NCBI GenBank assembly: GCA_964471665.1
Contig: CAYYHG010000152.1
Span: forward strand, 1-6,962
Source of the DNA: SW-9-67-25 sp964471665
Lineage (GTDB): Archaea > Halobacteriota > Halobacteria > Halobacteriales > Haloarculaceae
DNA: 6,962 bases
Direction: 5' to 3'
Under the pieces are notes generated by a model. The model was not told the DNA's origin, ran no database searches, and saw only the letters and a program-made list of their open reading frames with translations. The position numbers were made by a program, and so were the translations under genes. Shown here one piece after another: positions 1-6,016 of the stretch. Each line of letters starts with the position of its first letter. The first letter of the stretch is position 1.

Positions 1-155
1 TGCCTCGAGAGCAGGTGTCCGAGAGGACTCGTGAGTTCAAATCNNNNNNNNNNNNNNNNNNNNNNNNNNNNNNNNNNNNNNNNNNNNNNNNNNNNNNNNN
101 NNNNNNNNNNNNNNNNNNNNNNNNNNNNNNNNNNNNNNNNNNNTCACCCTCGGCG
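1..155 (+). tRNA. tRNA-Ser(CGA), 3' part, interrupted by a gap
   Basis: The window opens inside the anticodon arm of a class II tRNA. Bases 1-3 (tgc) pair with 11-13 (gca), and the 7-nt loop CTCGAGA (4-10) has T33 at 5 and anticodon CGA at 6-8, which reads the serine codon UCG. A long variable arm follows (GTCC 17-20, loop GAGA, GGAC 25-28), typical of Ser and Leu tRNAs. The T-stem GTGAG (31-35), T-loop TTCAAAT (36-42) and C43 are then cut by 100 N. The 3' T-stem TCAC (144-147), acceptor strand CCTCGGC (148-154) and discriminator G (155) continue after the gap without loss. G73 favours Ser over Leu in archaea. The 5' half (acceptor, D-arm) lies outside the window, so its pairing cannot be checked. 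The calculated length is inflated by the gap. No CCA is encoded directly after the discriminator. Confidence 0.85.
44..143. other. Assembly gap (100 N) inside the tRNA-Ser T-arm
   Basis: A run of exactly 100 N, the usual placeholder for a gap of unknown length. The left flank ends in AGTTCAAATC and the right flank begins TCACCCTCGG. In the intact repeat copy at 244-265 these two strings are directly adjacent. Either the gap contains nothing, or an insertion bounded by the tRNA repeat is hidden here. Confidence 0.9.
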
Positions 156-198
156 GTTCTGTCCGAGCGACAGCGAGGACTGTTCAACGCGAGAGATT
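144..198 (+). repeat. tRNA-Ser 3'-end direct repeat, copy A (att-like)
   Basis: This 55-bp stretch, from the 3' strand of the T-stem through the end of the tRNA and 43 bp beyond, is identical to 254-308. With the 10 bases before the gap (34-43) the identity is 65 bp (34-43 plus 144-198 versus 244-308) and stops at the base on either side. The copies are 45 bp apart (199-243). Direct repeats starting in the T-loop of a tRNA are the classical product of tyrosine-recombinase integration at a tRNA gene. That is an inference, because no integrase gene is visible in the window. Confidence 0.85.
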
Positions 199-243
199 TG
201 AATAAGAGGAGTCGGGCGCAACGAAGTGAGCACGTCTCCGCGT

Positions 244-308
244 AGTTCAAATCTCACCCTCGGCGGTTCTGTCCGAGCGACAGCGAGGACTGTTCAACGC
301 GAGAGATT
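244..308 (+). repeat. tRNA-Ser 3'-end direct repeat, copy B (att-like)
   Basis: An exact 65-bp copy. Its first 22 nt (244-265) are the tRNA-Ser 3' end: the last two bases of the 5' T-stem strand, the T-loop, the 3' T-stem, the acceptor strand and G73. The sequence before 244 does not restore a T-stem, anticodon arm or D-arm, so this is a tRNA fragment and not a gene. The copy ends at 308, which is the last base of the stop codon of the convergent DUF2070 gene. The segment between the copies (199-243) has no coding potential that I can see. Confidence 0.85.
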
Positions 309-2182
309 CACAGAATCGTCCCCGACGCGATCAGGAAGATCAGCAGCGACACGGAGAAGACGCCGAAGACGAAGGCACCGGCAAGCGCCGTCGCCATGGG
401 GACCATCGCGTTGGCGTGGCTGGCGAGGGTTTCGGTGCGGTCGTTGCCGAAGATGGTGACCTCCGCGCGCTCGCTGGCCACGCCGGCCTCGACACGCTCG
501 AGATCGTGGGTAGCGTCGTCGATCAGCGAGCACACGAGCGTCACGAAGCTATCCTCGGGGATGTCCGCACCCACCTGGTTCTCAGCCTCGACGGTGTTGA
601 CGACGTGCGTGTCGCTGGTCATCACCTCCACGAGGTCGACGTTGTCGACGGTCTCGACGAGACGTTCGCGCAGTCCCGGCTCCATGTTGTTGCCGTCGAC
701 GAGCACGTAGGCCGTCTTCTGTCCGCCCGCCTCCACGACGGCGACGCGGACGCCGAGCGGGCCGATACCGTCCACGGGGTCCCACGGCGTCTCGTCCCAG
801 GCCGTCCCGAGCCTGATGGGATGCTGGTCGAGGGTCCCGAGGCGCTCGCCGAGGCGGCCGGCTCCCTCGATCAGGTCGAAGGAGCGTTCGCTCCCGGGGA
901 CAACGTGACCCAGGTCCTTGCCCCGGAGGCCGTCGTTGCAGTTGTGGGCGTCGACCAGCAGAACGTCGCCGAGCCCGGTGGAGCTGGCCTCCGACATCGC
1001 CGAGAGGCCCACGGCGTACTCGACGTCGTCGGCGGGGGTCGGCGAGAAGGTGCTGACGACGAAGGCGTCGCCGCCGATGGCCTGCCCGGTCAGCGTCGCC
1101 GCCCCCTCGGTCAGGCGAACGCTGGGAGTCGCAGTGTCGGTGTACTCGATGCGCTGGTAGGCACGCTCGGCCGTCTCGCAGATCGTCTCGACCTCGCGTT
1201 CGGTGACGAGGTTGAAATCGTGTCCGGCGGTGGCGTGGGGGGCGAATCCCAGGCCCTCGGTCGTGTCTGCGATGCGGTCGGGAAGGTTTCCACCGCCGAT
1301 GTCGCCCATCGGCCCCGGATGGATCATCGGGAGGACGAACCGGGCTTTCTCTCCGCCGTCGGGACGACGGAAAGACAGGACTGTCACCGGCACGAGGGCG
1401 TCCTCGCCAACCTCCTCGAAGAACTCCTCGAGTTCTCTGGTTCCGTCGGTGATGTAACCGATAAAGCCCTGGACGAAATCGAGGATCGACACGCCGAGAC
1501 TGGACCGCCAGGGCCGGTCGATGACGGCGACGAAGACCAGGACCGCTGCTGCGTGGACCAGACAGATGACGGTGAGCAGAACGAAATCGAACGGGTAGAC
1601 ACTGTACTGCAACTGGAGGGGAGCTTCCTGGGGCCGGGCGAGAAACGTCTCCAGCAACGGGCCGCCGACCTGGAGATAGTACAGCGTCCCGCTGTAGACA
1701 AAGAGCATGACCGCGGCCACGACGGTCTGGATGCCCGCCGGCACTGCTGCACGGAGCACCGACCCACGGGAGATGGCCATCAGGACGAACAGCCGCAGGG
1801 CGAACACGGCCGCGAGGGCCACCAGCAACGCCTCGAGGACGAACTGCTGGGTCAGTCCCAGCAACACCGAGAGGAGAGCCGCGACCGTCAACACGACGAT
1901 GACCAGCAGTTCACAGACGAGTGCGAGCAGCGACGAGCGGTCGGGCGTCATCTGGCCGCCGAGGCGCCGGTCGACGGGTGCGGTGAGAAAGCTCGCGGCG
2001 ACGGTCGGCAACCCCACGAAGAACACGCCCCGCCAGGCGTCGTCGAGCGGGTACGCGGAGTCGAACGCGGCGACACCGGTGACCGCCGCCAGCGCCAGGG
2101 CGACCGCCACGCTGGCGTACCACCGGGGTGCCCCGACGATGTACCGCGACATCGCAGCGAGGTTCCCCTGTGTCGTAGTCAT
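308..2182 (-). CDS. DUF2070 family archaeal membrane protein
   Basis: A 624-residue protein of unknown function that I recognise as the archaeal DUF2070 membrane family. Six hydrophobic segments lie near residues 22-40, 50-68, 84-108, 113-135, 148-170 and 198-220. A soluble acidic domain follows (about 225-590), then one C-terminal segment (593-619). Arg residues cluster in the N-terminus, in loops 70-83 and 136-147, and after segment 6, while loop 41-50 is acidic. By the positive-inside rule the soluble domain is cytoplasmic (inference). That domain carries a striking His/Asp/Asn set: HPGPMGDIGGGNLP (288-301), H316, HDFN (321-324), DAHN (411-414), DGNN (497-500), SDTHVVN (523-529) and H589. 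This looks like a metal or phosphate site, but no activity is established to my knowledge. The start at 2182 fits the TATA box 30 bp upstream; Met11 is an alternative start. It is transcribed separately from pntB and is convergent with tRNA-Ser. Confidence 0.88.
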   Translation of the reverse strand: MTTTQGNLAAMSRYIVGAPRWYASVAVALALAAVTGVAAFDSAYPLDDAWRGVFFVGLPTVAASFLTAPVDRRLGGQMTPDRSSLLALVCELLVIVVLTVAALLSVLLGLTQQFVLEALLVALAAVFALRLFVLMAISRGSVLRAAVPAGIQTVVAAVMLFVYSGTLYYLQVGGPLLETFLARPQEAPLQLQYSVYPFDFVLLTVICLVHAAAVLVFVAVIDRPWRSSLGVSILDFVQGFIGYITDGTRELEEFFEEVGEDALVPVTVLSFRRPDGGEKARFVLPMIHPGPMGDIGGGNLPDRIADTTEGLGFAPHATAGHDFNLVTEREVETICETAERAYQRIEYTDTATPSVRLTEGAATLTGQAIGGDAFVVSTFSPTPADDVEYAVGLSAMSEASSTGLGDVLLVDAHNCNDGLRGKDLGHVVPGSERSFDLIEGAGRLGERLGTLDQHPIRLGTAWDETPWDPVDGIGPLGVRVAVVEAGGQKTAYVLVDGNNMEPGLRERLVETVDNVDLVEVMTSDTHVVNTVEAENQVGADIPEDSFVTLVCSLIDDATHDLERVEAGVASERAEVTIFGNDRTETLASHANAMVPMATALAGAFVFGVFSVSLLIFLIASGTIL

Positions 2183-2207
2183 ATCGTTACTCAGGTTCGT
2201 CCCGGGG

Positions 2208-2216
2208 ATTAAAATT
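2208..2216 (-). promoter_or_regulatory. TATA box of the DUF2070 gene
   Basis: On the - strand this reads AATTTTAAT in otherwise GC-rich DNA, centred about 30 bp before the ATG at 2182. Archaeal transcription starts roughly 25-27 bp after the TATA centre, which puts the start within a few bases of the ATG. No GGAGG-like site lies between, so the mRNA is probably leaderless or nearly so, which is common in haloarchaea. Confidence 0.6.
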
Positions 2217-2241
2217 ACCTGTCGGTCGACTCCCGGGCTCG

Positions 2242-2341
2242 NNNNNNNNNNNNNNNNNNNNNNNNNNNNNNNNNNNNNNNNNNNNNNNNNNNNNNNNNNN
2301 NNNNNNNNNNNNNNNNNNNNNNNNNNNNNNNNNNNNNNNNN
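2242..2341. other. Assembly gap (100 N) between pntB and the DUF2070 gene
   Basis: Exactly 100 N. The ten bases before it (2232-2241, CCCGGGCTCG) are identical to the ten after it (2342-2351). The two contigs therefore share their end sequence. The true gap may be a short overlap, or a GC-rich repeat that was not resolved. Nothing can be said about its content. The visible part of the intergenic region (2217-2241 and 2342-2411) shows no gene. Confidence 0.9.
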
Positions 2342-2397
2342 CCCGGGCTCGTCCGTCTGGTGCGGACTGGTGTGGCTGGATCACGGATCGATCCCCC

Positions 2398-2411
2398 GAC
2401 GGCAGTCCGTC
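2398..2411 (-). terminator. Small hairpin directly after pntB stop
   Basis: GACGG (2398-2402), loop CAGT, CCGTC (2407-2411) abuts the pntB stop codon. It could help end the pnt transcript, but there is no T-tract after it on the - strand. Archaeal termination depends mainly on U-runs, so this is weak. Confidence 0.2.
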
Positions 2412-3848
2412 TCACTTGTATTCGTTGACCAGTTCCTGCATCGACTGCTTTGCGTCGCCAAAGAGCATGCTCGCGTTGTCCCTGGCGAACAGCGGGTTGG
2501 GAATGCCCGAGAACCCGGGACTGAGACTGCGCTTGTTGACGATGACCGACTGGGCCTCCGCGACGTTTAGCACGGGCATGCCGGCGATGGGGCTGTCAGA
2601 GTCCTCGTTTGCGCTGGGGTTGACGACGTCGTTGGCGCCCGTGACGATCACGACGTCGGTCTGTGAGAAGGTGGGATTGACCTCCTCGAGTTCGCGCATC
2701 TTGTCGTAGGGGACGTCGGCTTCGGCCAGCAGGGCGTTCATGTGGCCCGGCATCCGGCCGGCGACGGGGTGGATGCCGAACTCGACGTCGACGCCGTTCT
2801 CCTCGAGCAACTCGACCAGTTCGGCGACAGCGTGCTGGGCCTGTGCGACAGCCATCCCGTATCCGGGGACGACGACGACCCGGTCTGCCGTCTCGAGCAA
2901 CATGACGACTTCCTCGGGCGAGGTCTCGGTGATGTTGCCCGCGTAGATGTCCTCCATGTCCTCGACGTCGCCGCTCTCGCCGCCGAGTCCGCCAAAGAGG
3001 ACGTTGGTGAGCGAGCGGTTCATCGACTCGCACATGATGACCGTCAGGATCAGGCCGGAGGCCCCGACGAGGGTGCCGGCGATGATCAGGACCGTGTTGT
3101 CCAGCACGAAACCGGTCGTCGCCGCGGCCAGCCCGGAGTAGGAGTTCAGCAGCGCGATGACCACCGGCATGTCCGCGCCGCCGATGGGGACCACGAGAAA
3201 GACCCCCAGGATCGACGCCGCGACGACGAGCACCCAGTAGGAGGGCACCCACGGTGCCAGCGGCACCTGGCCGACGACACCCGGCTTCACGACGAGGTGG
3301 AGGCCGGCCAGGACTGCGGCCCCGAGGAACACTGCCTTGAGCGCGTGGCCGACGTTGGGGCTGACCGGCGAGTCACCGACCAGGCCGTGGAGTTTCCCGG
3401 CGGCGACGAGGCTCCCCCAGAAGGTCACGGCCCCGATGATGCCCGCGATCGAGGCGGTGGTGGCCAGTCCGACCGAGATGGCGCCGCCCGACGCCAGCAC
3501 GTCGATCACTTCCGCGCCCGCGACGACCGCGGAGGCGCCGCCGCCGAACCCGTTGAACAGGCCCACGAGCTGTGGCATCTCCGTCGTCTCCACCGTGACC
3601 GCCAGCCAGGCGCCGATCACGCCCCCGATCAGCAGGCCGGCACCGAGGATCACGGGCGAGAGGATCTCGAACCAGAGCACAGTCACCAGCACCGCGAGGA
3701 ACATCCCGCCCGAGGAGATCATGTTCCCGCGCGTGGCCGTCCGGGGGTGTGTCATGTCCCGGAGCCCCTGGATGAACAGGACGCCGGCGACGAGGTAGGT
3801 CAGCTGTAAGGCCTGCTGTGGCAACTGGTCGGCGAGTATCCCCGCCAT
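2412..3848 (-). CDS. pntB: Proton-translocating NAD(P) transhydrogenase, beta subunit
   Basis: A 478-residue PntB (E. coli PntB is 462). With PntA it transfers hydride from NADH to NADP+ driven by protons moving inward through the membrane. About nine hydrophobic segments occupy residues 12-272 (domain II), including GGADMP (223-228) and LNSYSG (234-239). The cytoplasmic NADP(H)-binding domain III (about 305-478) is highly conserved: PGYGMAVAQAQ (328-338), GIHPVAGRMPGHMN (358-371), GANDVVNP (404-411), SPIAGMPVL (419-427), the 2'-phosphate-binding KRS (439-441) and MLFGDAK (461-467). By motif alignment the position of E. coli betaHis91 is Asn99 (motif FNGFGG), and E. coli Asn222 is Asn235. The ATG lies 3 bp after the pntA2 stop, with a G-rich stretch (GGGGGGGTGG on the - strand) upstream as a ribosome site. 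It is the last gene of the pntA1-pntA2-pntB operon. Confidence 0.97.
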   Translation of the reverse strand: MAGILADQLPQQALQLTYLVAGVLFIQGLRDMTHPRTATRGNMISSGGMFLAVLVTVLWFEILSPVILGAGLLIGGVIGAWLAVTVETTEMPQLVGLFNGFGGGASAVVAGAEVIDVLASGGAISVGLATTASIAGIIGAVTFWGSLVAAGKLHGLVGDSPVSPNVGHALKAVFLGAAVLAGLHLVVKPGVVGQVPLAPWVPSYWVLVVAASILGVFLVVPIGGADMPVVIALLNSYSGLAAATTGFVLDNTVLIIAGTLVGASGLILTVIMCESMNRSLTNVLFGGLGGESGDVEDMEDIYAGNITETSPEEVVMLLETADRVVVVPGYGMAVAQAQHAVAELVELLEENGVDVEFGIHPVAGRMPGHMNALLAEADVPYDKMRELEEVNPTFSQTDVVIVTGANDVVNPSANEDSDSPIAGMPVLNVAEAQSVIVNKRSLSPGFSGIPNPLFARDNASMLFGDAKQSMQELVNEYK

Positions 3849-3851
3849 CGG

Positions 3852-4133
3852 TCAGCCACCCCCCCGTCTGAACTGGTCGAGCATGAAGTGGCTCACGAGG
3901 TAGCCCCCGACGACGTTGATCGTCGCCATGACGACCGCGAGAAACCCGAGTGCCGTCGCCAGCCTCGTCGACCCCGACCCGGCGACCACGACCGATCCCA
4001 GGAGCGTGATCCCCGAGATGGCGTTGGCTCCCGACATCAGCGGCGTGTGCAGGTTGGTCGGGATCTTCGTGATGATCTCGTAGCCGACGAACGCCGCCAG
4101 CACGAACAGCGTCAGGTTCTGGACGAACGTCAC
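3852..4133 (-). CDS. pntA2: NAD(P) transhydrogenase, alpha2 membrane subunit
   Basis: A 93-residue membrane subunit, the separate equivalent of the C-terminal membrane part of E. coli PntA. Three hydrophobic segments lie near residues 5-22, 36-52 and 57-79. The signature VGYEIITKIPTNLHTPLMSG (16-35), NAISG (37-41) and INVVGGY (72-78) matches PntA domain II of other organisms. The three-subunit form (alpha1, alpha2, beta) is as in Thermus and Rhodospirillum, giving 3 + 9 membrane helices per protomer. At the position where Thermus alpha2 has its channel histidine (His42) this protein has Ser40. The start is GTG, chosen because GGAGG lies 7 nt upstream. The stop is 3 bp before the pntB ATG, so translation of the two is probably coupled. 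Confidence 0.95.
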   Translation of the reverse strand: MTFVQNLTLFVLAAFVGYEIITKIPTNLHTPLMSGANAISGITLLGSVVVAGSGSTRLATALGFLAVVMATINVVGGYLVSHFMLDQFRRGGG

Positions 4134-4140
4134 GTCTCTC

Positions 4141-4145
4141 CCTCC
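4141..4145 (-). promoter_or_regulatory. Ribosome binding site of pntA2
   Basis: GGAGG on the - strand, 7 nt before the GTG at 4133. It fixes a GTG start for a short gene that has no upstream ATG in frame, and complements the 3' end of archaeal 16S rRNA (CCUCC). Confidence 0.75.
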
Positions 4146-4166
4146 ACGTGCCTGTGCGGTCTCTGT

Positions 4167-5327
4167 TCACTCCGCATCCGTTTCCTCCGCCGTGTCGTCC
4201 GCGCTCCTGTGTGGTGCACGGACTGTCCCGTCGTGTGTGAGTAACGTTTCATCGATGATTTCGTCCCCGAAGTCGAACTGCAACGCGCCGTCCTCGAGGA
4301 GGTTCTCGAGGAAGTTCGTCACGTTGTTCGCGAACTGCTGGCTCGCGGTGTGGCTGACCCGCGAGGGAAGGTTCGTGGGGCCGTGGATCGTGACTCCGTC
4401 GTGGCGGATCGTCTCCCCGGCCTCGGTGGGTTCGCAGTTGCCGCCGGTCGGTGCCGAGAGGTCGACGACCACCGATCCCTCGTTCATGTCCTCGATCATC
4501 TCGGTCGACACGAGTTCCGGCGCGGGTGCGCCCGGGATCGCGGCGGTGGTGATGACGACGTCCGACTCGGGAACGACCCGCTGCATCTGTTTGCGTTGCG
4601 CGGCGTAGAACTCCTCGTCCATCTCCTGGGCGTAGCCCTCCTCGTCGCCCGACCCCTCGGTTTCGAGGTCGAGTTCGACGAAGTCGGCACCGAGACTCTC
4701 GACCTCGCGTTTGACCTCCAGGCGGATGTCGTACGCCCGCACGGAGGCGCCGAGGCGCTCGGCCGTCGCGATGGCCTTGAGGCCGGCGACCCCGGCACCG
4801 ATCACGAACACCTCGGCCGGCCGGATGGTGCCGGCGGCGGTCATCTCCATCGGGAACATCTTGGGCAACTCCTCGGCTGCGATCAGGCTGGCCTGGTAGC
4901 CGCCGAGGCTGGCCTGCGAGGAGAGTGCGTCCATGCTCTGTGCGCGGCTGATCCGGGGCATCAACTCCAGCGCGAACGCGCTGACGTCCCGCGCTGCGAT
5001 CTCGGCTAAGGTTGCGTCGGTGACCTCGTATGGACCCATGAGGCCAACGACGGCCTGCCCCTCGCTGTAGGGGTCGATTCCGGTGTCGGTCGCACCGAGT
5101 CCGCGGACCTGGAAGATCACGTCGGCCCGGTCGAACACAGCCGTCCGCTCTCCGATGATCTCACAGCCGACGGCCTCGTACTCCTCGTCGCCCATGGTCG
5201 CGTCCGCTCCGGCGCCGGACGCGACGGCAACCTCGTGGCCGTCGTCGATCAGGTCCTCGGCCACGGACGGGGAGAGCGCGACCCGCCGCTCGTCGTCGTC
5301 TCCCTCCGTCGGAACTCCGACGATCAC
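4167..5327 (-). CDS. pntA1: NAD(P) transhydrogenase, alpha1 NAD(H)-binding subunit
   Basis: A 386-residue soluble cytoplasmic subunit (domain I) that binds NAD(H) and exchanges hydride with domain III of PntB; it is related to alanine dehydrogenase. It has RRVALSP near the N-terminus (14-20). RISRAQSMD (125-133) gives Arg125, Gln130 and Asp133, with the same spacing as the catalytic Arg127/Gln132/Asp135 of Rhodospirillum rubrum domain I. The Rossmann loop GAGVAG (177-182) is followed by Asp200 at the end of the next strand. An acidic mobile-loop region contains Tyr241 (about 222-250), followed by IPGAPAP (264-270), VVVDLSAPTGGNCE (286-299) and GPTNLPSR (316-323). It ends in an acidic tail, and the membrane part is supplied by the separate pntA2 33 bp downstream. 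The start is GTG, preceded by GAGGAGG. First gene of the operon. Confidence 0.96.
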   Translation of the reverse strand: MIVGVPTEGDDDERRVALSPSVAEDLIDDGHEVAVASGAGADATMGDEEYEAVGCEIIGERTAVFDRADVIFQVRGLGATDTGIDPYSEGQAVVGLMGPYEVTDATLAEIAARDVSAFALELMPRISRAQSMDALSSQASLGGYQASLIAAEELPKMFPMEMTAAGTIRPAEVFVIGAGVAGLKAIATAERLGASVRAYDIRLEVKREVESLGADFVELDLETEGSGDEEGYAQEMDEEFYAAQRKQMQRVVPESDVVITTAAIPGAPAPELVSTEMIEDMNEGSVVVDLSAPTGGNCEPTEAGETIRHDGVTIHGPTNLPSRVSHTASQQFANNVTNFLENLLEDGALQFDFGDEIIDETLLTHDGTVRAPHRSADDTAEETDAE

Positions 5328-5336
5328 GGACGTAGC

Positions 5337-5343
5337 CTCCTCG
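5337..5343 (-). promoter_or_regulatory. Ribosome binding site of pntA1
   Basis: GAGGAGG on the - strand, 9 nt before the GTG at 5327. It supports this GTG, which gives the typical family N-terminus (MIVGVPTE), over other starts. Confidence 0.75.
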
Positions 5344-5450
5344 CACCACGTCTCGACACGATCGACTCGGTCGGTGTCCTCGCGTCTCTCCGAGAGAACT
5401 GTCCTTGCATTGTGGTTTGGCCTCGTGTTCTACCGTTGTGTATGGCCTCT

Positions 5451-5460
5451 CTCATATAAA
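5451..5460 (-). promoter_or_regulatory. TATA box of the pntA1-pntA2-pntB operon
   Basis: The - strand reads TTTATATGAG, a good archaeal TATA box in a GC-rich setting. Transcription would start near 5430, leaving a leader of about 100 nt before the pntA1 GTG. That is unusual for a haloarchaeal operon, many of which are leaderless, and agrees with the presence of a ribosome binding site. I see no obvious riboswitch fold in the leader. Confidence 0.6.
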
Positions 5461-5908
5461 GACTGGCAGTTGCGTCCGTCAAATTGCCGCCTCTCCGGAG
5501 CGTCATATACCGACTCAGTGACAGAACGACCGACGACGGTCATCGTTTCCCGGGCTGGCGTTTCGTCGGGCCAAAGGACGGTCCGAGTTGGCCTTCGGGG
5601 AGCCTGTCATAGAATGCTTCTCTCGGATTGGCCAGGTGGTCAGTACAGGGCACACACATACCGTGACGAGTGACAATCTATCTGGAATCCATCAGAAAGT
5701 CGGTGAAGCATGCAGAGGTTGAAGTCAGCAACACGGCTCTTGGCGTTTGACCGCTATCACACCGAACAAACCGACTCTGCACGCTCCATGTGTTGAACTC
5801 GTTGTGGAAACCGTTACGAGCTGAGTAGAAAGCACAGAAGCGGGGTTGGAGGGATGTATTGTATGAATCCCTCTCGGGAGGGGTCACCAGTACGCGAGAA
5901 TCCGTAAT
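5461..5908. other. Intergenic region, no convincing gene
   Basis: Between the pnt promoter and the 81-nt palindrome I find no gene I can defend. The part from about 5675 to 5910 is less GC-rich than the rest of the window and codes, in all frames, only for short peptides rich in Ser, Arg, Cys and Phe that are unlike the acidic haloarchaeal proteins nearby. It may be a worn insertion-sequence remnant, but I recognise no transposase motif. A small hairpin (CCCTC 5869-5873, loop TCGG, GAGGG 5878-5882) lies in it. Confidence 0.5.
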
Positions 5909-5989
5909 TATACCGGTCGACGTAACTTTTGATACTTCTCAGTCGGACGTTCCCGGCTGAAAGTATCAGGGCTTACGTCGACCGGTATA
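5909..5989. repeat. 81-nt near-palindrome with 17-bp perfect arms
   Basis: The outer arm TATACCGGTCGACGTAA (5909-5925) is the exact reverse complement of 5973-5989. Inside it, after 5 unpaired bases on each side, GATACTT (5931-5937) pairs with AAGTATC (5961-5967). CAGTCGG (5940-5946) then pairs with CCGGCTG (5953-5959), allowing one G-T pair, around a 6-nt loop. As RNA or single-stranded DNA this is one long hairpin of 31 pairs. The outer arm contains the palindromes ACCGGT and GTCGAC, and its ends can be read as TA plus inverted repeat plus TA. It could be a miniature inverted-repeat element, a structured RNA, or a protein-binding site. There is no T-tract, so a terminator is unlikely. Confidence 0.85.
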
Positions 5990-6016
5990 GTTGCACACGC
6001 AATTGACGTGAGAGAA

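Noticed and set aside
15..245. An apparent 76-codon + strand frame across the first gap
   Set aside because: It lies in tRNA and repeat sequence and depends on the N run.
34..308. CRISPR array, suggested by regularly spaced repeats
   Set aside because: There are only two copies, the repeat is 65 bp long and is tRNA-derived, the spacer is a single segment, and no cas gene is present.
416..2212. A 598-codon open frame on the + strand opposite the DUF2070 gene
   Set aside because: It is an antisense shadow produced by GC-rich codon use; the translation is low-complexity (Arg, Gly, Asp, His), with no membrane segments or motifs, while the - strand encodes a recognisable family.
1707..2570. A + strand open frame running through the second gap
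   Set aside because: It is open partly because N codons cannot contain stops, and it overlaps two real genes on the other strand.
2742..3809. A 355-codon open frame on the + strand opposite pntB
   Set aside because: Same antisense effect; the - strand has unmistakable PntB motifs over the whole length.
5518..5673. A 52-codon + strand frame starting with GTG
   Set aside because: Not acidic, no recognised motif, and the nearest TATA-like sequence (5502-5509) is too close to serve it.
5678..5887. A 69-codon - strand frame in the intergenic region
   Set aside because: Composition rich in Ser, Arg, Cys and Phe, no clear ribosome site or TATA box in place, and no recognised family; kept only as part of a possible element remnant.
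5909..5989. Intrinsic terminator for vapC or for a gene on the left
   Set aside because: There is no T-run on either strand after the hairpin, and the stem is far longer than usual terminators; archaeal termination relies on U-tracts.
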